Below are positions 46,676-57,610 of a stretch of DNA of 64,000 nucleotides, piece after piece. Source of the stretch: Anthoceros angustus. Its lineage: Eukaryota > Streptophyta > Anthocerotopsida > Anthocerotales > Anthocerotaceae. Position numbers and translations under genes: made by a program. The first letter of the stretch is position 1. Each line of letters begins with the position of its first letter. A model generated the notes under the pieces. The model saw only the letters and a list, made by a program, of their open reading frames with translations, was not told the origin of the DNA and searched no databases. The stretch spans positions 124,001 to 188,000 of the forward strand of contig MU008212.1 in the NCBI GenBank assembly GCA_010909165.1. The letters are read 5' to 3'.

Positions 46676-47104
46676 TCAAAAGTCAAAATTATAGAATTTA
46701 AAATATTCATAACGAGCAGAACAATCTTGTTGTTGAACAAATGCACCCTTAGAGTTGTGACAAGTTTGTGACATTCGCTCCCAAAGGATGTCAAGACAAG
46801 ATTTGCAGTCCATCAAAGTGAGCTTAGCAGGACAAAGGATTTCGATATATATATCCTCATTATCAGGATTGCCAAACTTGGTGTTTTTTACTTTTTCTCT
46901 AATGTGAGATAGAAAGGGAGAGGCTGGAAGGAGACGATAAAGGAAACGCATGGTTCCATAAATATAGAAAATGTCATTTGTAGATGCTGGATTTGGATTG
47001 CATTCCATTAATACAATTGTATCATTATATCCTTGGGCTGCAACAATCTCAAGACAAGAAAGTGCTATACAAGATATGATGATTATCCATTTGAAGTTTG
47101 ACAT
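46676..47104 (-). CDS. single-domain DUF26 (Gnk2-like) secreted protein
   Basis: Single exon, 142 aa. A good signal peptide (IIIISCIALSCLEIVAA, cut near residue 23) is followed by the Gnk2 fold: ECNPNPASTNDIF at the start, a central YGTMRFLYRLLPASPF helix region, then CPAKLTLMDCKSCLD with the exact C-X8-C-X2-C motif, QTCHNSKGAFVQQQDC and SARYEYFKFY. All six family cysteines are present. It is secreted and single-domain like the gene at 37876, faces the opposite way, and has diverged strongly from it (clear similarity mainly in the C-terminal third). Possible role in extracellular defence or carbohydrate binding, by family only. Confidence 0.85.
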   Translation of the reverse strand: MSNFKWIIIISCIALSCLEIVAAQGYNDTIVLMECNPNPASTNDIFYIYGTMRFLYRLLPASPFLSHIREKVKNTKFGNPDNEDIYIEILCPAKLTLMDCKSCLDILWERMSQTCHNSKGAFVQQQDCSARYEYFKFYNFDF

Positions 47105-48204
47105 TGTTGTAGTAAGACTGTGAAACTCGATGAAATAGATGAGCCTTTTATCTTACTGATTATGTACTCATCAATGATTATGAGGTAAGATTAAAAACAA
47201 TGAGCTGGAAGCATCAATAATCATCTCACATACTAATAGGCCATCAACATGAATAGTAAGGCTTGGATACAAGTTAAAAACATGCAAGAAATGAGAAGTA
47301 GAAAGAAAGTCAAGAATCTAAGTAGGTGAACAACACAAAACTAAAACTTGGGAATCTACATTTCTTTGAAGCATAATTCGAGAAAATAAAAAGTAGTACA
47401 AACTATTATTTACATTGATTTTTATAGTAAAAGAACATAAAAATTAGGTACTATATATTTATAATCAATTAATTAACTATGTGTACAAAGTGATATCATA
47501 TTGAATATGAAAAAAATATTTAATGGAAAATTTGATGGGAGAAGCCCATCCAGCAGAGGACAACCGAGAGGGACCCTAAGGGTCGAGGTGAAAAGGATAA
47601 GTTACAAAGCTCCCTACCGAAAGTTACCGACTGCGCCTACGATGTCATACGTAGGAAGAGAAAACGGCCTACAAATTACAAAGGTAGAGGAGGATGCAGT
47701 CACCTATTGTCACCAATTTATGGATGATCGCTGCAGAAAGAAAGGGCCCGTTGAAAAGCAATTAACACTTGTTGTCTGAAGAATGCCGAAAAATAAAAGA
47801 GGGACAGCCTCGCATCATGCATGCGGGCATGATAAGCCTTAGCGCAAGACTTGAGAAAATTATTAAATATGCAGCTAGTTTCTTACTTCTAGGACCTTGT
47901 ATATCCCTCATTCAAAATGAGTAAGGACTATTTCATCACTTTCTTTTGTATACATTATGAAAAAACGTGTCTTTTGGATACAAAAGAATGTCATTGGAAG
48001 GTACAAAAATAGTCCTTAATCTATCATAGGAATTCTTTCTTAATAGCTAAGTTATGTACTTCACTCCATGTACAAAGATCTATAAGTTAGCCTAACACCT
48101 CTACAACTATTGTGACTTTAATCAATTCTCCAAACCTGTTCCAAACCTGTTCTAAGTGCCAACTTTTCTAGATTTTAATTAATTCTCCAAACTTTCTCTT
48201 TCTT
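47105..48204. other. AT-rich intergenic DNA
   Basis: Contains the promoter side of the minus-strand DUF26 gene and no recognised gene. A 90-codon plus-strand frame with ATG at 47507 (MKKIFNGKFDGRSPSS) has no known domain; its composition is richer in GC than its surroundings, so it might be a fragment of an element. Near 48120-48205, CCAAACCTGTTC and AATTCTCCAAAC are each doubled just before the retrotransposon begins. Confidence 0.4.
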
Positions 48205-50400
48205 CGGCAGGTCTGTCGAGAACGGTCTATGACCACCTCCAGGACTACTTCACTCCCGAGGACCCCTCCAGCGGCTTTTCGAAATCGTTCATTCTAACGG
48301 CCGCTGTGGCTAGGGAGGAGACTCCTTTTCGGATTTCTCAGATTTTGGGGGCCGGTCGGTTGTTGGCTATGGAGAAGCCCACTTCCGGGGTACACCCTAC
48401 CGTCATGAGGGAGGCGTTTTCACGGCTTGTTAGTCGCAGCATTGCCATCCAGCTCAGAGAGCAGTTCCAAGGCCATCTCTGTCCTCACCAATTTGGGATT
48501 GCTACTCCGAGGGGCTGCGAATCCGTGGCTTTTTGGGGTGGGGGCGGTCCTAGACAACGCCTTCAACACGGTCTCCAGGGCGGTCATCTTTGACGGCTCA
48601 AGGACGCAGTTGGGCAATTGGACAGGTAAGTCCTATCCCTTTTGTCCGCTCCTTCTACGGGTCTCCTTCCAAACCCTATTACCATGGGCCCACAGTCGAT
48701 GGGGTTTCGATGCTCATCTCAGCTCTTAGCACTCGGTAGGGGGATCCGTTGGGGGGTGCTCTTTTTTGCCATGGCTCACTTCCGGGCTTTGTCTATAACA
48801 ACCTCCTTTGTTTTGGACTGTCTACACTCGTCAGTGGCAGATGACACCCACATTCTCGGGCCGGGTGACAAGGTTAAGGAGGCTTTTGAAGGTCTCCCGC
48901 CTTGACTTGAAGGTGAAGATTTTCAAGTTCTATGGGTCCCCTAATTGGGAAAGATTTGCAATGTGCGCTAGATCCTCCTTCAAAGTTGCATCCACGTAGT
49001 CGTGTATGAAAGCTGGGGCCCGGGCCCTATCGGGACCCCTAAAACGTGAAGTCCTTGCGGAGAAGTAATATCCCCCTCGAAATACTGAAGAAAGAGCACC
49101 ACCACACCGAAGGAGGACCAGACCAGCTTTCTTGTCTTCTCTTCGGGGTTTTGACAGACAGGTTATGTAGGCGCTAAGCGACATCATTGGCCCAGAGACC
49201 TTCGATTGCGCCACCGGGGATTTGGCTAGGCGATAAGCGTCCCTCCCTATTGCGTTTGGTGGCATTGGTCTGCTAGCGACAGAGGCCTCCGTGCCAGCAA
49301 CTTTCCTTGGGAATTTGGCCCTCTCTACCCCCATTCGGGCCTCCCATTTCTTAATTAGGATTCTCGCATTTTGGAGTCATTTGTCGCGGGCGTGTAAGGG
49401 GGCGCTTTCCCCTTGCAGGTGTCCTTACGTTTTGCTAGGGGATCCTTATCCCATGAGGCTAGGGCTGTTATGCCTCCTTTTGCTTCCCTCCCCGAGGTTG
49501 GACTACGCTGGCTTCAAGCTTCCCTCCTGGAGAAGCACTATCGGCATTTGCAGCTGGCTCTTCTTTGGGATTCCTCTATTCCTAGGCCTGCGTGGGCTCG
49601 TCTCCGCCCGTGTTCAAGGAAGAGGGCAGGTTCATGGCTATTGGCTCGGTCTTTCAGCCAGGCTTTCCAAATCGCATTAGCCTGTTTTTCTACCGCGATG
49701 AGGTTCCATATGGGGCTGGTCCAACCTCTGGCCTGCTCTCTCTTGACTTGCAATTGTGGGTCCCCTCTCGATGACTCCGAGGCCCACCTTGCTTTTTGTC
49801 CCGCTAGTGGGCAACGCAGTGCTATGCATGACGCCGTCCGCGATGTCATGTTCTCGTTGGCTAAGGAGGGTGGCTTCTTTCCCTATAGGGAGCGTCCGTA
49901 TACCTTGGTCAATGGGATTTCTCTAAAGGCAGATCTTTTTCTGATTTGAGGGGACCACATCTCGGTTGCAGACGTGGTTGTGACTGACCCTACCCGGGAC
50001 ACTGTCTGTGAGCATGTAATCATCAACCCTCCGGAGTGGGCGGCGAAGGCGTGTGCAACTGCGAAGGTCCGTAAATACTCTTCTTTGCAGGCTGGGCACG
50101 CTTTTGTTCCCCTTGCCATCGAGGCCAATGGGGCCATGGATAAAGATTTCTCTAGGTTCATCAAGGCCTGTGCCCAGGCCTACCACGATTATAGGAACGG
50201 GGCTGGCCTCCCCCTTTCCTATATTGTGGCTTTCTTTCAGCAACGGTGTCCTCGCCCTGCAAAAGGCGTTGGCCAACGACATGTATCGGACGTCAGCAAG
50301 TGTCGGAGAGGCAGCATCTTTAGCTCCTGTGGGCCTTCCCTTATCCTTGACCAAGACATTCTTGGCGCGGTAGGTAGTTTCAAGATCGGCGATCGCAGGG
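48205..50400 (+). pseudogene. 5'-truncated, decayed non-LTR retrotransposon (RT + zinc knuckle + nuclease)
   Basis: Reading across frames gives a plant non-LTR reverse transcriptase from the fingers onward: TVYDHLQDYFTPEDPSS, FSRLVSRSIAIQLREQF, PHQFGIATPRGCESV, NAFNTVSR (motif A, with residues missing before it), PFVRSFYGSPS, STR-stop-GDPLGG (motif B, with TAG where the family has Gln), and VADDTHILGP (motif C, Val where Tyr/Phe is usual). After a damaged thumb (about 48900-49400) come LLWDSSIPRPAWARLRPCSR, AMRFHMGLVQPLA, a CNCGSPLDDSEAHLAFC zinc knuckle, HDAVRDVMFSLAKEGG, and a terminal VADVVVTDPT...KVRKYSS...FVPLAIEANGAM block resembling a restriction-like endonuclease. There is no upstream ORF1 or N-terminus. 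It is inactive. Its 3' end runs straight into the tandem array. Confidence 0.8.
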
Positions 50401-52435
50401 GCTAGTCTTCTGACCGCTCTTTTTACCAACGATCCGAAAAGTGGTTCGTTCCTTTTTGGTCACATGCCACATTTTGTAATGTAAGGCGTCTGAAAGATCT
50501 AGGTTTGTAGCTTGCTTCCTGAAGTCATGGCTTGTAGTGAGCCCGTCGGGTGCACCTGACAAAGGTTGCAGGAGGTCATCTTGGCCACCCCATATGGTGT
50601 AATATGTCTCATGGACATTCTTGATCTGGAGGTGAGACCTGCTAAAAACGGAATAGTTATGATTGTAGTTTATAGAATTTGAGCTTCGAGGGGTTTATGT
50701 AGCTTCTAGGACCATATTCATCTTCTTGTATGTTGTGTGCATTTATGAGAAGATTCTATGTGCAAAGAAAGATGCCTAATACAACACTGATTTGAGGTCC
50801 TAGCTGATGGAAAGCAGAGTAGCCTATGACCAAATGCTTAATTGCTGAATTTTTGTACACTTGTATATGTACCATCCACAATAAAGAAGCCAGTGTATGA
50901 AACCGCACATAAAAATCTTCATCATCCTACACAAATTAAGAGTCATTTCCCTCAAGGCCTAAATTTCCAAAGAAATCAACATTCCATTGCAAATTGTCAC
51001 CAAAGTGGACAAGGTATGTGAGACTGGTGCCCAAAATGTGATGCTGAATGGGGTGTGGGCACTTGTTTCACTTGCACTTGTCTACTGCCTTTGTTACTAC
51101 AGGTCTTGAAGATTGTGTTTGCAGAGTTGGAGCACCTGAAAGTCAAGCTTGCTCATGTGCAGGTTGTGCGTTTGCTCTAAGCAAGACCAAGCAGAATATA
51201 GAAGGCAAGCATCCCCAACACAAGACTGGCAAGTTTGGGTACAGACTTAAGGTTGATTACTTTGACACTTACAGTCTGGTAAGTACTACAAAGAATTCTT
51301 TAGGTGGTTTTGCTAATAGAATATCGACTACCAAATGTCCTTGGTGAAAGAGATGTTTTGTTGGTTTAACGAGCGGAAACTATCACGTCTTGTTCCCCTT
51401 GTCATTTACCACTGGAACTTTTGAAGTGCAAATATCTTGCAAAGCCTGACAAGGAGCTTGAGGATGCATGGGTTCAGGGGCTTTGGACCATTCCCACATG
51501 TATGTGCCTAACGACATGCTAATTGTCACCATGACCTTGTGTTATGTAGGCATTGCCCCCTTGATTTTGCCCTTCCCTATGTTGTATTTTGCACTCGGCT
51601 AGTCCAACTTGGTCTTGAATTTGCAGTCGGCAGGTCAGATTTGTGTCTTATGTTTCTCACCAATCATGAGGTGCTTACAAATTTTTACCAAACGAAATTA
51701 GAGTCGACAATCACAAGGAGCTTGGTCGTAAGTCACAAAATAGCAGTGACTTGAAGATATTGCCGGTTCTTAACACTCCATTGACTCAATATTTGGCCAA
51801 ACCTCTCCGGCCCTAGGTTGATGGAGACTATTGGCACAGGCTCAGTTGATATGCAGACCGAACATATGGGCCCTCAATCATCGTCCTCATAGTATTCGTG
51901 ACGACAATTGCTCCTGTGAGCCGCCAAGAAAGAGTGAAAGCGGTCGCGGGTGGCCATCCGCGACCTCCATAGCCCATAGCGTGTTCGGGCCCGATGTTGC
52001 TCACTTGATAGCCCGAGCACGGGGAACCATCAAGATTAGAGGGCTATTTCCATATTAGATAATGATCACCGACCAAGTAGATAATTGGAATAATAGGTGG
52101 TAAATAATAGATAAATAGCAGCTAATTAGAATAATACCCATTGGATGAGGATAAATAGTGTAAAAGATAATGACCTCCTCAACTAACCCAAATAAGAACC
52201 AAAACCTAACGCTTAGTATAGAAACCAAGAACATAATAGTTAAACTGGCATACGTGGCCTTCTTGGCCTATACCATGTATGTCCACCACCCCATACAAGC
52301 AAAATGTCCACTTTTCACAAAGTGTGTCTTGATGTCCGCGTTGTATCAAAGATACCCCTGTGGTTGTGGACTGGGCTCTCCCTGAAGGTAATGAGCTAGT
52401 TTTTGTTTTTTGCTAGTGTGGAGTGGAAAATAAGG
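50203..52435 (+). repeat. array copy A: retrotransposon 3' end plus AT-rich 2 kb
   Basis: The first and least damaged copy of the long array module. It begins inside the retrotransposon's last coding part (GGCTGGCCTCCCCTTTCC), continues through AT-rich, apparently non-coding DNA, and ends at a TTTTTGTTTTTTGCTAGTGT landmark. Copies B and C repeat the same order. A 90-95-codon run of open frame near 51050-51345 is interrupted in the other copies and is probably not a gene. Confidence 0.85.
51226..51290 (+). mobile_element. possible Ty1/copia reverse-transcriptase scrap
   Basis: FGYRLKVDYFDTYSLVSTTK resembles the start of the Ty1/copia RT (the K-A-R-LV...G-VDYFDTFSPV region). The match is short, no further copia motif follows, and the same scrap is carried in copies B (about 54515-54560) and C (about 56215-56260). 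Weak call. Confidence 0.25.
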
Positions 52436-52439
52436 CGAA

Positions 52440-52620
52440 AGGGAGAAATAAGGCGGGTGGCTCAGGCCGCACTGGAGTGGCGTGGGTGACTCTGATCGCA
52501 CTCGGGAGTAGGCGGGTGAGTCCGACCGCACCGGTACGCGATAAGTACGCCGGGAAAAGTAACTTTGGCACGGGGCGTGTTTTGGCAAAGGGGCCACGTG
52601 GGCCGGTCTTTGAGAGGAGC
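52440..52620. repeat. GC-rich linker with CACTCGGGAGTA-type subrepeats
   Basis: Shared subrepeats GCACTCGGGAGTAGG, CGGGTGAGTCCGA and GCGATAAGTACGCCGG, then AAGGGGCCACGTGGGCCGGTC. The same linker recurs at about 55690-55870 and 57430-57610. It always follows the AT-rich module but leads into three different neighbours, so it is a switching point of the array. Confidence 0.75.
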
Positions 52621-52625
52621 AGGCT

Positions 52626-55600
52626 GGCCTCCCCTTTCCTATATTGTGGCTTTCTTTCAGCAACGGTGTCCTCGCCCTGCAAAAGGCGTTGTGTGACATG
52701 TCGGACGTCGGCCAAGTGTCGGAGGCATCTTTAGCTCTGTGGGCCTTCCCTTATCCTTGACCAAGACATTCTTGGCGCGGTAGGTAGTTTCAAGATCGGC
52801 GATCGCAGGGCTAGTCTTGACCGCTCTTTTACCAACGATCCGAAAAGTGGTTCGTTCCTTTTGGTCACATGCCACATTTTGTAATGTAAGGCGCGAAGAT
52901 CTAGGTTTGTAGCTTGCTTCCAAGTCATGGCTTGGCTTGTAGTGAGCCGTCGGGTGCACGACAAAGGTTGCGGAGGTCATCTTGGCCACCCCATATGGTG
53001 TAATATGTCTCATGGACATTCTTGATCTGGAGGTGAGACCTGCTAAAAACGGAATAGTTATGATTGTAGTTTATAGAATTTGAGCTTCGAGGGGTTTATG
53101 TAGCTTCTAGGACCATATTCATCTTCTTGTATGTTGTGTGCATTTATGAGAAGATTCTATGTGCAAAGAAAGATGCCTAATACAACATTTGAGGTCCTAG
53201 TGATGGAAAGCGAGTAGCCTATGACCAAATGCTTAATTGCTGAATTTTTGTACACTTGTATATGTACCATCCACAATAAAGAAGCCAGTGTATGAAACCG
53301 CACATAAAAATCTTCATCATCCTACACAAATTAAGAGTCATTTCCCTCAAGGCCTAAATTTCCAAAGAAATCAACATTCCATTGCAAATTGTCACCAAAG
53401 TGGACAAGGTATGTGAGGCTGCCCAAAATGTGATCGAATGGGGTGTGGGCACTTGTTTCACTTGCACTTGTCTCGCCTTTGTTACTGGTCTTGAAGATTG
53501 TGTTTGCAGTTGGAGCACGAAAGTCATCGTGCATTGGAACATGCTCACCAAGGTGGACCACCTTGGTGACAATTTGCTGGTGTTCCTCCACGCCCTGCAA
53601 CGGGGGAAAAGAGCGAACTGGAGAAGGATCATCTTCGCCCGGATCAACCAGGAGGCTAGGAAGCTGCGCAGCGAGAAGCCGCCCCCATCAGCGCTGTCGC
53701 CGTTTATTGTCCACGTTTGGGGACACCTCAACCTCCTGAAGGAGGGAGAAGAGGAGCGGCGCTCGATTACTCCCGATGTTGGCGCTAAGAGAAGGCCATT
53801 CTCTTGACCGACTTCGGCGATTTCGTAGTCACCGCACTAGCACCCCGCTCTCGACGCTATCTCTTTGGCGCCAAGCACAATTACAGCGACCATCTTCATG
53901 GCGGCGCTCGCGGAGGCGGGAAGAGAATTGTCGCCCATCACGCCACAACAGCAGACCAGCCGGCGTGCAAATATGGGGCCCAAGAAGGCGGCGGAGGTCT
54001 GGGAACCCTGGCATCTAGTGGAGAAGAACATCGTCACCAAGCGCTACCCGGACTTCGGACCTTGGCTGGAGGAGGCGGAGGAATTGGTGCAGGACTGGCA
54101 CCTGGACGTCTTCCAGGCGGTATGGACGTTCGACAACATCGCGTTTGTCCGGGAGTACGCCCGGAAGATGTTGGCGGTGGCCAACAAAACCGTCCGCTTC
54201 AAGAGTATGAGGGAGGACCCAAGGAGATAGACTGTGGAGGTCCTGCGCGCGGTTTACAACCGGCTGGTGGAAGAAATTGGGGGGGTGGTGCAGGAACCCC
54301 TTAAGGTGAAAGGGAGGGTGGAAGCAGCCAAGGCGGCGCTTTTGAGGCCGGGAACGCAGTGGTCCTCGAATGGGTGGCTGATGTCGGACCTATTGGACCG
54401 GCCGGGTGAGGCAGTGGCGAAAGTCAAGCTTGCTCATGTGCAAGTTGTGTGCGTTTGCTCTAAGCAAGACCAAGGAATATAGAAGGCAAGCATCCCCAAC
54501 ACAAGGCGGCAAGTTTGGGTACAGACTTAAGGTTGATTACTTTGACACTTACTACTACTACAAAGAATTCTTTAGGTGGTTTTGCTAATAGAATATCGAC
54601 TACCAAATGTCCTTGGTGAAAGAGATGTTTTGTTGGTTTAACGGAAACTATCACGTCTTGTTCCCTTGTCATTTTGGAACTTTTGAAGTGCAAATATCTT
54701 GCAAAGCGACAAGGAGCTTGAGGATGCATGGGTTCGGGGCTTTGGACCATTCCACATGTATGTGCCTAACGACATGCTAATTGTCACCATGACCTTGTGT
54801 TATGTAGGCATTGCCCCTTGATTTTGCCCTTCCCTATGTTGTATTTTGCACTCGGCTAGTCCAACTTGGTCTTGAATTTGCGGTCATGTCTTATGTTTCT
54901 CACCAATCATGAGGTGCTTACAAATTTTACCAAAGCGAAATTAGAGTCGACAATCACAAGGAGCTTGGTCGTAAGTCACAAAATAGCGATGACTTGAAGA
55001 TATTGCAGTTCTTAACACTCCATTGACTCAATATTTGGCCAAACCTCTCCGGCCCTAGGTTGATGGAGACTATTGGCACAGGCTCAGTTGATATGCAGAC
55101 CGAACATATGGGCCCTCAATCATCGTCCTCATAGTATTCGCACGACAATTGCTCCCAGGAGCCGCCAAGAGTTATGAAACGGTCGCGGGTCGGTGGCCAT
55201 CCCGCGACCTCCATAGCCCAACAGTGTCGGGCCCGATGTTGCTCACAGTCTTGATAGCCCGAGCACCAGGAACCATCAAGATTAGAGGTAGCTATTTCCA
55301 TATTAGATAATGATCAGCCGACCAAGTAGATAATTGGAATAATAGGTGGTAAATAATAGATAAATAGCAGCTAATTAGAATAATACCCATTGGATGAGGA
55401 TAAATAGTGTAAAAGATAATGACCTCCTCAACTAACCCAAATAAGAACCGGAAAACCTAACGTTTAGTATAGAAACCAAGAACATAATATAGTTAAACGG
55501 CATACGTGGCCTTCTTGGCCTATACCATGTATATGTCCACCACCCACAAGCAAAATGTCCACTTTTCACAAAGTGTCTTGATGTCCGCGTTGTATCAAAG

Positions 55601-55680
55601 ATACCCCAGGGTGCTTGTGGACTGTGGGCTCTCCCCCTCGGGAAGGTAATGAGCTAGTTTTTGTTTTTTGCTAGTGTGGA
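52626..55680 (+). repeat. array copy B, interrupted by a coding module
   Basis: Matches copy A from the retrotransposon 3' end to the TTTTTGCTAGTGT landmark, but a roughly 0.9 kb GC-rich coding module (53521-54425) replaces nothing and sits between two copies of GAAAGTCA (at about 53519 and 54419). Relative to copy A it has many 1-4-base losses, mostly at CAG or CTG, while about 200 bases at 52979-53180 are identical to copy A. Confidence 0.85.
53521..54425 (+). pseudogene. unrecognised conserved protein module, best-preserved copy
   Basis: I do not recognise this protein. Frames that are conserved across the array copies read VIVHWNMLTKVDHLGDNLLV, IIFARINQEARKLRSEKPPP and FIVHVWGHLNLLKEGEEE in the left part. 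The right part reads AILLTDFGDFVV, then MGPKKAAEVWEPWHLVEKNI, DFGPWLEEAEELVQDWHLDV, FQAVWTFDNIAFVREYARKM, a TAG stop, and LRAVYNRLVEEIGGVVQEPL, GTQWSSNGWLMSDLLDRPGE. Other copies show the natural order is right part then left part. The protein is mainly helical, charged, without Cys/His knuckles or a protease or RT motif. It could be the structural (ORF1 or gag-like) protein of the element, or a captured host gene. Confidence 0.55.
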
Positions 55681-55929
55681 GTGGAAAATAAAAAGGGAGA
55701 AATAAGGCCGGGTGGCTCACCGCACTCGGGAGTGGCGTGGGTGACTCTGGCACTCGGGAGTAGGTCGGGTGAGTCCGAGCACTCGGAGTAAGTCGCGATA
55801 AATGCGCCGGAAAAGTAACTGGCACGGGAGGCGTGTTTTGGCAAGGGGCCACGTGGGCCGGTCTTGAGAGAGGGGGCATGCGGACTAGGACCGTAGGGTT
55901 GTCGATGGCCGTTATGGGCGGTAACCACG

Positions 55930-56120
55930 CCCGCAACGCGGGAAAAGAGCGAACTGGAGAAGGATCATCTTCGCCCGGATCAACCAGAGGCTAGGAAGGC
56001 TGCTGAAGCCGCTACCGGTTGTCGCCGTTTATTGTCCACGTTTGGGGACACCTCAACCTCTGAAGGAGGAGAAGAGGAGCGGCGCTCGGAAAGGGTTGGT
56101 AACCTTGCACGAGTTGGAGC
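55930..56120 (+). pseudogene. short fragment of the unrecognised protein module
   Basis: Carries only the IIFARINQ...LGRL to CPRLGTPQPL/LKEGEEE portion and the start of VTLHELE, then switches at GAAAGTCA into the AT-rich module of copy C. Preceded by the GGACTAGGACCGTAGGGTTG landmark. Confidence 0.6.
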
Positions 56121-57430
56121 ACGAAAGTCAAGCTTGCTCATGTGCAAGTTGTGCGTTGCTCTAAGCAAGACCAAGGTAATATAGAAGGCAAGCATCCCCA
56201 ACACAAGACTGGCAAGTTTGGGTACAGACTTAAGGTTGATTACTTTGACACTTACAGTCTCGTAAGTACTACAAAGAATTCTTTAGGTGGTTTTGCTAAT
56301 AGAATATCGACTACCAAATGTCCTTGGTGAAAGAGATGTTTTGTTGGTTTAACGAGCGGAAACTATCACGTCTTGTTCCCCTTGTCATTTACCACTGGAA
56401 CTTTTGAAGTGCAAATATCTTGCAAAGCCTGACAAGGAGCTTGAGGATGCATGGGTTCAGGGGCTTTGGACCATTCCACATGTATGTGCCTAACGACATG
56501 CTAATTGTCACCATGACCTTGTGTTATGTAGGCATTGCCCCTTGATTTTGCCCTTCCCTATGTTGTATTTTGCACTCTAGTCCAACTTGGTCTTGAATTT
56601 GCAAATGGTGGTGTCGATTGTGTCTTATGTTTCTCACCAATCATGAGGTGCTTACAAATTTTTACCAAACGAAATTAGAGTCGACAATCACAAGGAGCTT
56701 GGTCGTAAGTCACAAAATAGCAGTGACTTGAAGATATTGCCGGTTCTTAACACTCCATTGACTCAATATTTGGCCAAACCTCTCCGGCCCTAGGTTGATG
56801 GAGACTATTGGCACAGCTCGATTGATATGCATCAACATATGGGCTCTCAATCATCGCCCCTCATAGTATTCGACGACAATTGCTCCTGTGAGCCGCCAAG
56901 AGTTATGAAACGGCCGCAGTATGGCCATCCGCGACCTCCATAGCCCAACAGTGTCGGGCCCGATGTTGCTCACAGTCTTGATAGCCCGAGCACCAGGAAC
57001 CATCAAGATTAGAGGTAGCTATTTCCATATTAGATAATGATCAGCCGACCAAGTAGATAATTGGAATAATAGGTGGTAAATAATAGATAAATAGCAGCTA
57101 ATTAGAATAATACCCATTGGATGAGGATAAATAGTGTAAAAAGATAATGACCTCCTCAACTAACCCAAATAAGAACCAGAAAACCTAACGTTTAGTATAG
57201 AAACCAAGAACATAATAGTTAAACCGGCATACGTGGCCTTCTTGGCCTATACCATGTATATGTCCACCACCCCATACAAGCAAAATGTCCACTTTTCACA
57301 AAGCTGTGTCTTGATGTCCGCGTTGTATCAAAGATACCCCAGGGTGCTTGTGGACTGTGGGCTCTCCCCCTCAGGAAGGTAATGAGCTAGTTTTTGTTTT
57401 TTTTGCTAGTGTGGAGTGGAAAATAAGGCG
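56112..57430 (+). repeat. array copy C, partial AT-rich module
   Basis: Begins at the GAAAGTCA junction (about 56122) rather than at the retrotransposon 3' end, so it lacks the first roughly 950 bases of copies A and B. Ends at the TTTTTTGCTAGTGT landmark and the GC-rich linker. Nearly identical to copy A over long runs (for instance the KFGYRLKVDYFDTYS stretch and NRISTTKCPW). Confidence 0.8.
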
Positions 57431-57610
57431 AAAAGGGAGAAATAAGGCCGGGGTGGCTCCGACCGCACTCCGGAGTAGCGTGGGTGACTGATCACCTCGA
57501 GTAGGTCGGGTGAGTCCGATCGCACTCGAGTAAGTCGCGATAAGTACGCCGGAAAAGTAACTGGCACGGGGAGCGTGTTTTGGCAAGGGGCCACGTGGGC
57601 CGGTCTGAGA

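Noticed and set aside
50400-57400. Long terminal repeats or a complete LTR retrotransposon in the AT-rich modules
   Set aside because: No TG...CA-bounded pair with a primer-binding site could be found; the repeated modules are tandem and lack gag-protease-RT order.
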